From the NCBI GenBank assembly GCA_037127255.1, contig JBANSL010000009.1:27331475-27395474 (forward strand): a stretch of 64,000 bases of DNA, read 5' to 3'. The notes beneath the pieces were generated by a model that searched no databases, had not been told where the DNA came from, and saw only the letters and a program-made list of their open reading frames with translations. The stretch is from Persicaria tinctoria. Taxonomy: Eukaryota; Streptophyta; Magnoliopsida; Caryophyllales; Polygonaceae. Every line of letters starts with the position of its first letter. Positions within the stretch are counted from its first letter, which is position 1. A program made the position numbers and the translations under genes. Below are positions 1-11,499 of this stretch, one piece after another.

Positions 1-1045
1 CGTAAAACCACTATTTGATCAGTATATTGGCTTGTATCAGATAAAAGATATATATTTTGAGACTCTTTAACTCTTGGAAGCCTCCTTCCCGCCTTCCTTG
101 GTGAGTAACTGACTATTTTCTTTACCATCAATTGTGAAACATTTTTATGACTTGAAACATAGCTTGGTTTGTGAGCTTTTGAAGTTATAGGAAAGACCAC
201 ATGTATTTTATGAATCCAAAATCTGTATGAGTTGCTATTTAGCACAAGGAAGGCTGGCAAACCCAATCTCGATCTTTCGATATTTCAAGTTCCTAATTAA
301 TCACATTTTTTTCTTCTTATTTGGTGCTACAGGTATAAAATTATACAAGATCAACGAGAATGAACTTCTTGTGGAGCCAGCAATCAAGTAGGCAGGCGAT
401 CCGAACATAGTTGTAGGCAGGGACGAAGCCAGAAAGTTTTGAGCAGGAGGTCACCATAGTAGTCGACAATAAGATTGAGAAAAAAATCGTAAAACACAAC
501 GTGTTCGATAGTACAAACTAGTGTCAACCTATGGTTTCGAAAATACTACAAATATATAAAACGAAAATAATGATAAAAAACGAAAAATAAAGATATAAAA
601 CGTAAGAAATAAACATTGCATTATTAACATTTAATAATGTATAACTAGATATAAAAAATTTAAACTTGCGTAATTTCTTAACATATTCTCAAAATAAGTA
701 ATATAACCTATGGTTTTGAAGCTCTCGAGATGAATTATAATATGTGAATGTCAATTTAAGTAAAATATTAAAGTATTATAGTATATTGAAATAAAACTAA
801 AGTGATTAATACTGCTGTAATTTTCAAACATTCATAACTTTTTACTCAGATGTCAGATTATGGTGTATTATATATCAAAACGAAGCTATCGACAAAGATG
901 GAGATTATGGTGTATTAATACTGCTGTAATTTTTCGGATGAGGGGGGGGGGGGGGGGGGCACATGACCTCCTAGCCCCGCCTCAGGACTTGTAGGGAATG
1001 ATGGAGATAAAAACCTATATGATGATCCAACTGCAAAAATCTATG
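1..1045 (+). pseudogene. Synaptotagmin-like (SMP domain) gene fragment, broken
   Basis: Exon 1 (to base 100, donor GTGAGT at 101) and exon 2 (from 333, after an AG acceptor) encode a stretch like the SMP lipid-transfer domain of plant synaptotagmins, which tether the ER to the plasma membrane. Recognisable blocks are YQIKDIYFETL, then after a two-base insertion LTLGSLLPAFLG, then across the intron KLYKINENELLVEPAIK. Two lesions are visible: the extra TA at about 68-72 puts a TAA in frame, and the conserved Trp after AIK is a TAG near base 388. A small transposon interrupts exon 2 at 418-988. Reading appears to resume at 996-1045 before a GTATGT donor, but that last piece is not clearly synaptotagmin. 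The family call rests on remembered SYT1 motifs. Confidence 0.6.
418..988. mobile_element. Small non-autonomous hAT-like element
   Basis: The ends are imperfect inverted repeats: the left begins CAGGGACGAAGCCAG and the reverse complement of the right begins GTCCTGAGGCGGGGCTAG. The element is flanked by the direct repeat TTGTAGG (411-417 and 989-995), consistent with a 7-8 bp target duplication. The interior is AT-rich and non-coding and contains a run of 18 G. The hAT assignment is inferred from the CAGGG terminus and duplication length; the TIR match is weak. Confidence 0.5.
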
Positions 1046-1090
1046 GTATGTAGTTGTAGGGGATGATGCTACTCTAGTCATGACAGCGGT

Positions 1091-1116
1091 CACTTCATTC
1101 TACGTAGAATGAAGTG
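1091..1116. repeat. Perfect 26-bp palindrome
   Basis: CACTTCATTCTAC is followed directly by its exact reverse complement, with no loop. Allowing one mismatch, the symmetry extends to about 32 bp. No associated gene is visible. Confidence 0.9.
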
Positions 1117-1424
1117 GCCATGTAGGGTTCAAATAGGGAGTGTCGTATGCCCCTGAATCCAATGGGAAAAGCAATCTAAGGGGTGGGCATTTACACTTAA
1201 TTGCTATTTCAATTAGTAAAATTTAATAGAGGTATTTGAATTGAAATGAGCAGTTAACTTATCAATTACAATATTTTGAAATCGTGAGGAATTTCCTTGT
1301 TATGGTAGGGATTTTCTTCAACCACTACCAATTAATTTTATTAAAACACAACCACTACCAATAAACTAATTTCATTATAGTCATGTCAACAATTTTATTA
1401 TAGTCATGTCATCAAACTACTACC
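1117..1424. other. AT-rich spacer, no gene seen
   Basis: This stretch has no supported reading frame. It contains the phrase AAAACACAACCACTACCAAT (about 1343-1362), which recurs at about 5595-5620 just outside the other end of element A. It is either flanking repeat or part of the element. Confidence 0.4.
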
Positions 1425-2339
1425 AAATACTAAATGTCCTAAAAAATTTCCTTTGCTAGTAAATGGCCAAAAAAATTTCATAATACCAAGAGTACCCCAT
1501 TCTAATTTAATAACCTTCTCTTCTTCCTTCCGTTCCACTCTCTGTCAGATCTCGTTCAAATTCACCGAGCACAGCTTGTAAAGCCTCGTGAGCGCGTCCT
1601 TCTTCCCGCGAGTCGACCCGTTGAGCAAGAGCGATACTAGAGGCGGAATCGCCCTGCACGCGCCAATTGAGAGAGATTGAGTAGCGCCGTGACGGTGTGC
1701 TCTTGAGTCCACGGTTCGTTGGCTGCGTTCAGTGCTGTCGGTCCGGTCCTTCTCGAGGTCTTCTACGGGCTTCTCCGCTCGAGGTGTCTTTCAAGTCCTC
1801 GCTAAGTCGTCGGAGCTCCTTAAGAAAGTTGATGCGGTTGTTGGTTGCATTGGATTCTTATTAAGTTGCTGGTTTCCACTTTTAATTATTAAGAAAGTTG
1901 AATGGAGGGAGTTGAAGGAAGATTAAATTTGTCTTAATTTCAAGATCAAATTCATTTGTTTCATTTGTTAATTGACAACCGTTTGAAATTTTCCAATTTA
2001 GGACCCATGTGCACCATCTGATGCTCTCCGTGTAAGTTGCTCGTAAGGTGTTTGTTAAAATGCTTGAATGAAACTCCTCCTTGGTGCAGTAACTTAGAAT
2101 ACATTTTTCATTGTTTAATTAATTCTTACGTAATCGAGAATGTTTGATTACACTATATTTTTTTGGTGATATTGTGTTTGATTACACTATATTTTTCATA
2201 AAATTAAATGTCTTTTTTTTTTGTCATATTGTGTTTGATTACACTATTTTTCGGAGATATTATATGTTTTTTTTAATCTTATGTACCAATGAAAAAACTT
2301 GCCACCACATGTAAAAACAAATTTGTCATAGGAAAAAAG

Positions 2340-4790
2340 TAGCGGTGACGGTGGTCACCAATACCATATGTTTTTATAGTGGTTACAGTGTCTATGACCT
2401 TGTTTTTATAGTGGTGACAGTGTCTAGGATCCTGTTTTTATTTTGGTTATAATGTCTATGACCCTCTTACCCATTCGTATATTAGAGGAGAAATGTCACC
2501 ACATGTATTTTGGCTTCTCATTAGCCCCTATAGGGTTTGTGCTTCTCTTGTCCTAGGGCTTTCATTTGATTACAGTGTCTTCGACTCTTTTTTTATAGTG
2601 GTGAAAATGTCTACGACCCTGTTTTTATTTTTGTTACAACGTCTATAGGGGTTTCCTTTGATTACAGTGTCTATGACCTTTGTTTCATAGTGGTGACAAT
2701 GTCTATGACCCGGTTTTTATAGTGGTGAAAGTGTCTATTATCCTGTTTTCATAGTGGTGACAGTGTCTATGACTCTCTTACCCATTCATATATTGAAGGA
2801 GAACTGTCCACCTAATGTCTTTTGGCTTTTCATTAGCACTTTTAGGGTTTGTGCTTACCTTGTCCTAGGGTTTTCAATTTGGTGATAACAATCACTTCTT
2901 AACGATGTACTATACTTAACATTTTAAGGTTTAGGGCCGGGCCTTGACCCTAAACCCTAAAAACTTAACCCTAAACCCTAAACCATACTGTACATCACAT
3001 GTTCTTTTGGCTTCTCATTAGCCCCTTTAGGGTTTATTCTTCCATTTTCCTAGGGTTTTCCTTTGATTACAGTGTCTATGAACCTTTTTTCATAGTGATG
3101 ACAGTGTCTATAAAGCTGTTTTTATTTTTGTTACAGCGTCTATAGGGTTTTCCTTTTTATTACAGTGTCTATGACTTTATTTTTATAGTGGTGACAGTGG
3201 CTATGACACTGTTTTTATTTTGATTACAGTGTCTACGGCCCTCTTACCCATTCATATATTAGAGGAGAATTGTCACCACATTTATTTGGGCTTCTCATTA
3301 GGCCCTATAGGGGTTGTGCTTCCCTTATCATATGATTTCTCTTTGATTACAGTGTCTATTATCATGTTTTTATAGTGGTGACAATATCTATGACTTTATT
3401 TTTATTATGGTGACAAAAGTAGTTACATTTTTATTTTTTTTAATTGTGGTGACACTACTTTAAAAAAATCTAGAAAACTATAAATTAGAAATTAGAGAAG
3501 AACTGTTATCACGTGTATTTTGACTTCTTATTAGCCCCTATAGGGTTTGTGCTTCCTATTTCCTAAGGTTTTCCTTTAATTACAATGTCTATGACCCTTT
3601 TTCATAGTGGTGACAGTGTATATGACCTTGATTTTATTTTGGTTACATCGTCTATAACCCTCTTAGGCTCTTACCCATTCATATATTAGAGGAGAACTAT
3701 CACTACTTATATTTTGGCATCTTATTAGCCTCTATAGGGTTTGTGCTCCCTCGTCCTAGGGTTTTCCGTTGTTTATAGTGTCTACAACTCTGTTTTGATT
3801 TTGATTACAGCGTCTATGGCTCTCTTACTCATTCATCTATTAGAGGAGAACTGTCACCACATGAATATTGGCTTCTCATTAGCCCCAATAGGGTTTGTGC
3901 TTCCCTTTTCCAAGGGTTTTCCTTTGATTACAGTGTCTATGAACCTTTTTTCATAGTGGTGACGGTGTCTATAAAGCTGTTTTTATTTTGGTTAAAGTGT
4001 CTATAGAGTTTTTCTTTTGATTACAGTGTCTATGACTTTATTTTTATAGTGGTGACAGTGCCTATGACACTTTTTATTTTGATTACAGTGTCTATGACAC
4101 TCTTACCCATTCATGTATTAGAGGAAAACTGTCGCCACATTTATTTTGGCTTTTCATTAGCCCCTATAGGGTTTGTGCTTCATTTATGATATGATTTCCC
4201 TTTGATTACAGTGTCTATGACCATGTTTTTATAGTGGTGACAATATCTATGACTTTATTTTTTTTATAGTGGTTACAATGGTAGTTACATTTTTATTTTT
4301 TTTTATTTTGGTGACACTAATTTAAAAAAATCTAAAAAACTAGAAATTAGAAATTAGAGAACAACTGTCACCACATGTATTTTGGCTTCTCATTAACCCT
4401 TATAGGGTTTGTGCTTCCCTTTTCCTAGGATTTTCTTTTGATTACAGTGTCTATGAACCTTTTTTCATAGTGGAGACAATGTCTATAAAGCTGTTTTTAT
4501 ATTGGTTACATCGTCTATAGGGTTTTCCTTTTGATTACAGTGTATTTGACCGTGTTTTTATAGTGGTTATAGTGTCTATGATCCTATTTTTATTTTGCTT
4601 ACAACATCTATGACCCTCTTAACCATTCATATGTTATAGGAGAACTGTCACCACATGCATTTTGGTTTCTCATTAGCCCCTATAAGATTTCCCTTTGATT
4701 ACAGTGTCTATGACCACGTCTTTATAATGGTGACAATATATATGACTTTATTTTTATTATGGTGACAATAATAGTTACATTTTTAATTTT
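2340..4790. repeat. Degenerate minisatellite array 1
   Basis: Two interleaved unit types repeat irregularly. One is about 32 bp, with the core TTTTTATAGTGGTGACAGTG then TCTATGACC. The other is a longer module containing ATTAGAGGAGAACTGTCACC, TTTGGCTTCTCATTAGCCCC and TATAGGGTTTGTGCTTCCC. The longer module recurs at spacings of roughly 150-460 bp (for example near 2475, 3256, 3690, 3838, 4117, 4353, 4635). Short open frames in the array are by-products of the repeats. Confidence 0.85.
2904..2996. repeat. Foldback with telomere-like TTTAGGG arms (copy 1)
   Basis: GATGTACTATAC and GGTTTAGGG on the left face CCCTAAACC and ATACTGTACATC on the right, forming an imperfect hairpin. It contains several plant telomere-type heptamers (CCCTAAA) in opposite orientations. 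It lies inside minisatellite array 1, and a collinear copy lies in array 2. Confidence 0.75.
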
Positions 4791-5590
4791 TTAACGGAGA
4801 TTACGCGAGTTAGAACAACTTCTATAATTGAGGGATAATTTCTGAAATTTTAGAAATTAACACAGGGGCATATTTTATAAAAAAACAGAAAGTCTAGGAG
4901 GTTTGGCGTAATTACTCTTCTTCTTCCCCCATCTCGAGCAGCTTCAACAGTGATTTTCGCTGATCTTCCGACGGCTCGTTCTCCTTACATAGAGCTCAGT
5001 TTGACGCGTATGACCTATCAAACTGACGAGTGCAATCTCTACTTCAGTCTCGTTGTGTTGATTTTGTCGAAGAATGATCATACACACCACGACAAATGCT
5101 TGAACAGTGGCTGCTAAGTGAATGTTTCACGAAGATCCAAGGTGTCCAACAATGGCGGTTAGTGATTTTGTATAAATTTAAGAGGGGTTTTTGAACAAAA
5201 ACCATCCTTGATAGATGTAGAACGTGATTGAGCGGGTAGAAGGCTTGGATTTAGGGTTGAACGAAGAGGAGGTCAAGCGACGGCGGCGACGGATGCCGGA
5301 GGAGGAACACCGAGGATTGGTCGGAGCACTGGTTGGGGCAGACAGAATGGGAGTGGGGGAGCCTCGAGCGACGACCACGGACCAACCGACAACCACCGGA
5401 GACGAAGTTGATTGGTCGATTGTAGGGAGGCTGTTGTTTAGGTTTTGATTTTGAGCGTGAAATTTGGGGGAAATAGGGGCAGGGGCAAAATTGGAAAAAA
5501 TGGACACTCACCTAATATTTGAACCCTTTTGTCCTAGGGCTTCAATTTTGGGCACCAAAAGGACACTTAGCAAAAAAAACCCCTTAATTT

Positions 5591-6506
5591 TATTAAAACA
5601 CAACTACTACCAATAAATTAATATTTTGAAACGTGAGGATTTTTGCATGGGATTTCAAATTTTCATTTATTCACTATTATATTTTACAATTACACACAAC
5701 TGTATTTTAAAATTGCACATTTAACAATTACACAAATGTATTTTAAATTTACACAGTTATATTTTACAATTATACAACTGTATTTTACAATTCCACATCT
5801 GTATTTTATAATAGCACAATTGTAAAATTATTATTCTTGCACCATCATTTTATTATTTATACACCATTATTAGATTAGTTTTACTTTAAGAAAAAATGTC
5901 ATATATTGTGAATAAATGAAAATTTGAACATTTGCACAATTGTATTTTACAACTGTACAACTGTATTTTACAATTGCACAATTGTAAATTATTATTCTTG
6001 CACCATCATTTTATTATTCACACACCATCATTTGAGTTATAAAATTGCACTTTTCCGTTTTATAATTGCACTTTTTCAAACTAAAATTGCACATTTAAGT
6101 TCTAAAATTGCACATTCAAACTAAAATCTAATTTGGTTCTCCCTAAACTGAAAATTCAATTTGTGCACTTTATAATATTAGTCTTTCACTTTTCAATCTA
6201 ATTTGTGCACTTTATATTTTGGTTCTCCCTAAACTAAAAACATGGGTTTTTTTACATCCAAATCCTTAATTCTTTGTTGGTCATACACCATCATTTGAGT
6301 TATAAAATTGCACTTTTCAGTTTTATATTTGAGTTATCAAATTGCACTTTTCAGTTTTTTATTTGCATTTTTTCAAACTAAAATTGCAAATTTAAGTTCC
6401 AAAATTGCACTTTTTTTTTTCCGTGTCTGCACTTTTTGAAATTTTATATTGGTGTGCAAATATAAGTTTACGTTGTGTAAATATAATAAGAAGTAGGCCT
6501 TTGGAC
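5591..6506. repeat. AT-rich spacer with ~20-bp imperfect repeats
   Basis: From about 5680 to 5840 and 5930 to 6000, versions of TGTATTTTACAATTGCACAA repeat. A roughly 50-bp block (TTATTCTTGCACCATCATTT and flanks) occurs near 5835 and again near 5990. From 6020 to 6400, ATTTGAGTTATAAAATTGCAC repeats, and this block recurs at 14095-14270 beyond the right end of element B. No gene is seen. Confidence 0.6.
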
Positions 6507-7449
6507 CAAATACTAAATGTCCTAAAAAAATTCCTTTGCTAGTAAATGTCCATTATATTTTCATAATACCAAGTTTGCCCTTACTTTAATTAACCCCTTC
6601 GTTCCCCTCTGATTTTAATTCATCCTTGTCTGTTCGGATTCATTGGCTCCCATGGAGACATCTCCAATCCCCCGCCGATGGATCTGCCTCCTCCATCGAT
6701 CCGGTTCATGCTCCGATCCACCGTCGATGTTGTCTTCCTCCACCAACCGCCTTCCTCCGCCCTTCTCGGTTCAGTTCTAGAACCTCGGAGCGCCATGGCT
6801 TCCGGTTTTGATTTCTCTCTCCTCCCTCTCCCATGGTGGAGGAGTTGGAGCAAAGGGAGTGGAGGAAGTAGATGGACTGGATCCGACTCGAATTCGAGGT
6901 TGAGTCCTTAACCGAGACCATGTTTGGGGATTTGGAGATCTGTATTGAAGTTCAAGGAGATCTATTCACCGCCACACTGTCTCCGTCGCCATCAGCCCTT
7001 GTTGACATCAATAAACCTTGTTGGCAACAAATCTCATCCCTCCGCCTCACCGCCGCCCTGTCTCCGTCGCCATTAGCCCGCCTTTCTCCCGTCACCGGCA
7101 GTGGACAGATCTAGATGCACAGTACGCGCAGAGTGAGAGCAAGGCTCATGGTTGGAGATCGAAGCAAAAGTCCTCCTTTGTATGAGCTTGTGAAAATTCA
7201 TTTCATTTGTGAATTATGTAAATTATGTAAATGATTCACTGCTTATTTTGATGCATAAGCTTGTGAAAATTCATTTCATCAGAATTCATTTCATTTGAGT
7301 TGAAGAACCGATTTTAATTTAGTGGACTCTATTGCTATTTTGTGTACATAGCTAGTGTTTCATTAAGTGAAATTCATGAATGATGTGTATTCACCAAAAT
7401 GAGTTATTTTTATACTGGAATTTATCTAAGGTATTCTAGACATTTAGTT

Positions 7450-10170
7450 TGAGTGATGCAAATTGTCCTAGTTTGGTTACAATGTCTATGACTCTGTTTT
7501 TATAGTGGTTACAGTGTATATGACCTCGTTTTTATAGTGGTGACAATGTCTATGGCCCTGTTTTTATTTTGGTTACAGCGTCTATGACTCTCTTACCCAT
7601 TCATATATTAGAGGAGAATTGTCCCCACATGTATTTTGGCTTCTCATTAGCCCCTATAGGGTTTATGCCTCCCGTGTTGTAAGATTTTCCTTTGATTACA
7701 GTGTCTTTGTCCCCACATGTATTTTGGCTTCTCATTAGCCCCTATAGGGTTTGTGCCTCCCGTGTCATAGGGTTTTCCTTTGATTACAGTGTCTTTGACC
7801 ATTTTTTCCATAGTGGTGACAGTGTCTATAGCCCTGTTTTTATTTTGGTTACAACGTCTATAGGGTTTCCTTTGATTACAGTGTCTATGATCTTTTTTTC
7901 ATAGTGGTGACAGTGCGTACGCCCCTTTTTTCATAGTGGTGACAATGTCTATGACCTTGAAACCACATGTATTTTGAGTGAAAGTGTCTATGACCTTTGA
8001 TTACAGAGTCTATGACCTTATTTTTATAGTGATGACAATGTCTATGACTCTATTACCCATTCATATATTGAAGGAGAACTGTCCACCTAATGTCTTTTGG
8101 CTTCTCATTAGCCCTTTTAGGGTTTGTGCTTACCTTGTCATAGGGTTTTTCATTTGGTAACAACAATCATCTCTTAACGACGTACTGTACTTAACATTTT
8201 AGGGTTTAGGGTTTAGGATTTAGGGTTTAGGTTAACCCTAAACCTTAAACCATACTGTACATCACATGTTCTTTTGGTTTCTCATTAGCTCCTTTAGGGT
8301 TTATGCTTCCCTTTTCCTAGGGTTTTACTTTGATTACAATGTCTATGAACCTTTTTTAATAGTGGTGACAATGTCTATAAAGCTATTTTTATTTTGATTA
8401 CAACGTTTATAGGGTTTTCCTTTTGATTATAGTGTCTATGACTTTGTTTTTATAGTGGTGACAGTGGCTATGATACTGTTTTTATTTTGATTACAGCATC
8501 TATGACCCTCTTATCCATTTATGTATTAGAGGAGAACTGTCACCACATGAATATCGGCTTGTTATTAGCCCCTATAGGGTTTGTTCTTCCTTTATCATAT
8601 CATTTCCCTTTGATTACAGTGTTTATGACCATGTTTTTATAGTGGTGACAATATCTATCACTTTAATTTTTTTTATAGTACTTACAATAGTAGTTACGTT
8701 TTTATTTTTATTTTTATTGTGGTGACACTACTTTAAAAAAATCTAAAAAACTAGAAATTATAAATTAGAGAAGAACTGTCACCATATGTATTTTGGCTTC
8801 TCATTAGCCCCTATAGGGTTTGTGCTTCCCTTTTCCTAGGATTTCCCTTTGATTACAGTGTCTATGAACCTTTTTTCATAGTGGTGACAGTGTCTATAAA
8901 ACGGTTTTTATTTTGGTTACAACGTCTATAGGGTTTTCCTTTTGATTACAATGTTTATGGCTTTGTTTTTATAGTGGTTACAATGGCTATGAGTCTATGA
9001 CACTGTTTTTATTTTGATTACAGTGTCTATGACCATCTTAACCATTCATATGTTATAGGAGAATTTTCACCACATTTATTTTGGCTTCTCATTAGCCCCT
9101 ATAGAGGTTGTGCTTCCCTTATCATATGACTTCTCTTTGATTACAGTGTCTATGATCATGTTTTTATAGTGGTGACAGTATCTATGACTATATATTTATT
9201 TTGGTGACAAAAGTAGTTACATTTTTAATTTTTTTAATTGTGGTGACACTACTTTAAAAAAATCTAGAAAACTATAAATTAGAAATTAGAGAAGAACTGT
9301 TATCACATGTATTTTGACTTCTCATTAGCCCCTATATATATGGTTTGTGCTTCCCATTTCCTAGTCCTAGAGTTTTCCTTTAGTTACAGTGTACTCTGTT
9401 TTGAATTTGATTACAACGTCTATGTCCATCTTACATATTCATATATTAGAGGAGAACTGTCACCACATGAATATCGGCTTCTCATTAGCCCCTATAGGGT
9501 TTGTGCTTCCATTTTCCAAGTGTTTTTCTTTGATTAAAGTGTCTATGATTCTTTTTTGATAGTGGTAACAATGTCTATAACCCTGTTTTTATTTTGGTTA
9601 CAACGTCTATTGGGTTTTTCTTTTGATTACAGTGTCTATGACGTTGTTTTAATAGTGGTGACAGTGTCTATGATCCTATTTTTATTTTGCTTACAACATC
9701 TATGACCCTCTTAACAATTCATATGTTATAGGAGAACTGTTACCACATGTATTTTGGTTTCTCATTAGCCCCTATAAGGTTTATACTTCCCTCGTCCTAG
9801 GGTTTTCCTTTGATTACAGTGTCTATGACTCTGTTTTGATTTTGGTTACAGCGTCTATGACTCTCTTACACATTAATATATTAGAGGAAAACTGTCACTA
9901 TGTATTTTTGCTTTTCATTGGCCCCTATAGGGTTAATTTGTGCTTCTCTTGTCCTAGGTTTTCCTTTGATTACAGTGTCTACGACCCCATTTTTATAGTG
10001 ATGACAATGTCTATAATCGTGTTTTTATAGCGGTGACAGTGTCTATTACCCTGTTTTTAAAGTGTTTGTGCTTTTTTATATGTAAATGACCGTGTTTTTC
10101 TTTTGATCGTGTTTTCCTTTTGATTACAATGTCTATGATCATGTTTTTATAGTGGTGACAGTGTCACCAA
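7450..10170. repeat. Degenerate minisatellite array 2
   Basis: It has the same two unit types as array 1 and they run in the same order, including the diagnostic variant ATTGAAGGAGAACTGTCC followed by the telomere-motif foldback. The collinearity shows that arrays 1 and 2 descend from one ancestral array, not from independent amplification. Confidence 0.85.
8179..8263. repeat. Foldback with telomere-like TTTAGGG arms (copy 2)
   Basis: GTACTGTACTTAAC and tandem TTTAGGG heptamers face CCCTAAACC and CATACTGTACATC. The tandem heptamer run on the left arm is longer than in copy 1. The position in array 2 matches that of copy 1 in array 1. Confidence 0.75.
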
Positions 10171-10715
10171 TAAAGTTGTGCTTTTTTATATGTAAATGTT
10201 TTTAGTCGACAATTTGTGTATTTTTTTTTAAAGAGGGCATGTTCTTCATAAAATACAAAGATGTGACTCCTGTGAGCTATTTACAGATGAATCCAACAGG
10301 GCAATCAATAAACAAAATTTTAGTAACACCTAAAGAATGAAAAAGAAGCATGTACATTGTCTAGAATGATTACATGTGGCACAATCTCCACCACTCTCTC
10401 TTCATAAATATATGTAAGTTGCTAAGCAACCAAATCAATACAGAATCTCCACCACTCTTTCACATGGAACACATAAAGAATATAATGACAATAAGACAAT
10501 GTCTTTCCGAGTGTGTGTACATTCAGAAGTACACCTGCTATGAAGAACTCCTCAATTCGCATATGACAATTACACAAGCAAGTTCACCTAATTTAAGGTG
10601 AATGAGAGTTCCCCTTAGAACTCCTATAAATCGATTGCAATATTCAACTACACTGTTTTGCTAAGCTACACTGCATTTTTTTTATGGTATAACACCTGTA
10701 GAAGTAATGTAACAA

Positions 10716-11141
10716 CTATAGGTGTGAAAAACCTATAGCAGTAGAAGACTGTCACCAAAGATTGAACTGATTTCTATGGAGACACAAACACTTTCTCCAG
10801 AGCTTTTTGGTTGCAATTTCCTTGCAATTCATTCGATTGCAAATCTGCTTCTTTTATCTTTGGAATCCACACATGCTGTCACAAAAAAAAATCACAACCG
10901 CATTGCAACAGTATGAAATCAAAATCAAAGGAAAACTGCAAGTGAACTGGGAGACGATGGCTTGCGAGTCGATCGGGGAGGCGCCGACGGCAATTATGGA
11001 GAAATTGAAGGCGGAGAAAGGTAGTCTCTGGCAGATCGAGGTCTCTCCGATCGGAGGAAGGAGGAGGAGTGAAATCGAAGGAGGGGATTCCTTTGATTAC
11101 ACTGCTATAGGTGTGAAAAACCTATAGCAGTAGAAGACTGT
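10716..11141. repeat. Pair of 37-bp direct repeats with internal hairpin
   Basis: Identical 37-base copies lie at 10716-10752 and 11105-11141. Each contains the inverted repeat CTATAGG / CCTATAG around an A-rich loop and ends AGTAGAAGACTGT. They bracket about 350 bp that include a GC-rich coding-like stretch (10940-11090) with no recognised product. Confidence 0.8.
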
Positions 11142-11307
11142 AACTAATTACTTTCAAGGTATTCAACATTTAGGAGATTAATAACCCCTGAACAGCTTCA
11201 ATCCCAACAATTGAAAAGATTAACGTTTTCTAAAATCTGGGATATCGGAGGAGTGGACAGGGAGGGGATCAAGCAGTGGTGGCAGCGGATGTCGGAGGAG
11301 CGGAGAC

Positions 11308-11455
11308 GGGCTAAGAGAGTACAGAATCTATGTAGTTTATGAACCACGAATTGTTGTGAGCTGAATCTGCCATGTTTTACAGTAACTTTTATATCGATTT
11401 CTGTATACATTGCATTCATTTGGGCTAAGAGAGTACAGAATCTATGTAGTTTATG
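11308..11455. repeat. Pair of 34-bp direct repeats
   Basis: The same 34 bases (beginning GGGCTAAGAGAGTACAGAAT) occur at 11308-11341 and 11422-11455. This could be a duplication from slippage or a small insertion's target duplication. The 80 bp between them show nothing recognisable. Confidence 0.85.
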
Positions 11456-11499
11456 TTTATTTGCCAAAATTATGGAATCTACACCAGTTTCTGTTTAAT

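Larger units (their letters stand above)
1425..5590. mobile_element. Large non-autonomous DNA element A
   Basis: The left end (about 1425-1500: AAATGTCCT, TTTGCTAGTAAATGGCC, then a C-rich tract) resembles the reverse complement of the right end (about 5470-5580: TTTGCTAAGTGTCC, a TTGCCCCTGCCCC tract). The interior has a pyrimidine-rich coding-like block (1500-1920), a minisatellite array (2340-4790) and a GC-rich coding-like block (4910-5450). The same order of parts occurs in element B at 6507-14095, which is the main evidence that this is one unit. The terminus style recalls Mutator-like elements, but no transposase and no clear target duplication was found. Open frames inside show no recognisable protein. 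Confidence 0.5.

Noticed and set aside
2904..2996. True telomere or chromosome end
   Set aside because: Only a few heptamers, in opposing orientations, inside a repeat array with sequence continuing on both sides.
3741..3956. Open frames of 60-76 codons in the minisatellite arrays (also 7692-7904, 9307-9537, 9836-10030)
   Set aside because: They translate the repeat units (GFSLAPIGF-like words) and appear wherever the phase happens to stay open; there is no conservation beyond the DNA repeat.
5178..5507. Open frames on both strands at element A's right end as a host gene
   Set aside because: Overlapping, GC-driven, without recognisable motif or splice context; treated as coding-like cargo only.
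2340..10170. CRISPR-like spaced repeats
   Set aside because: Units are degenerate, unevenly spaced and eukaryotic context is clear.
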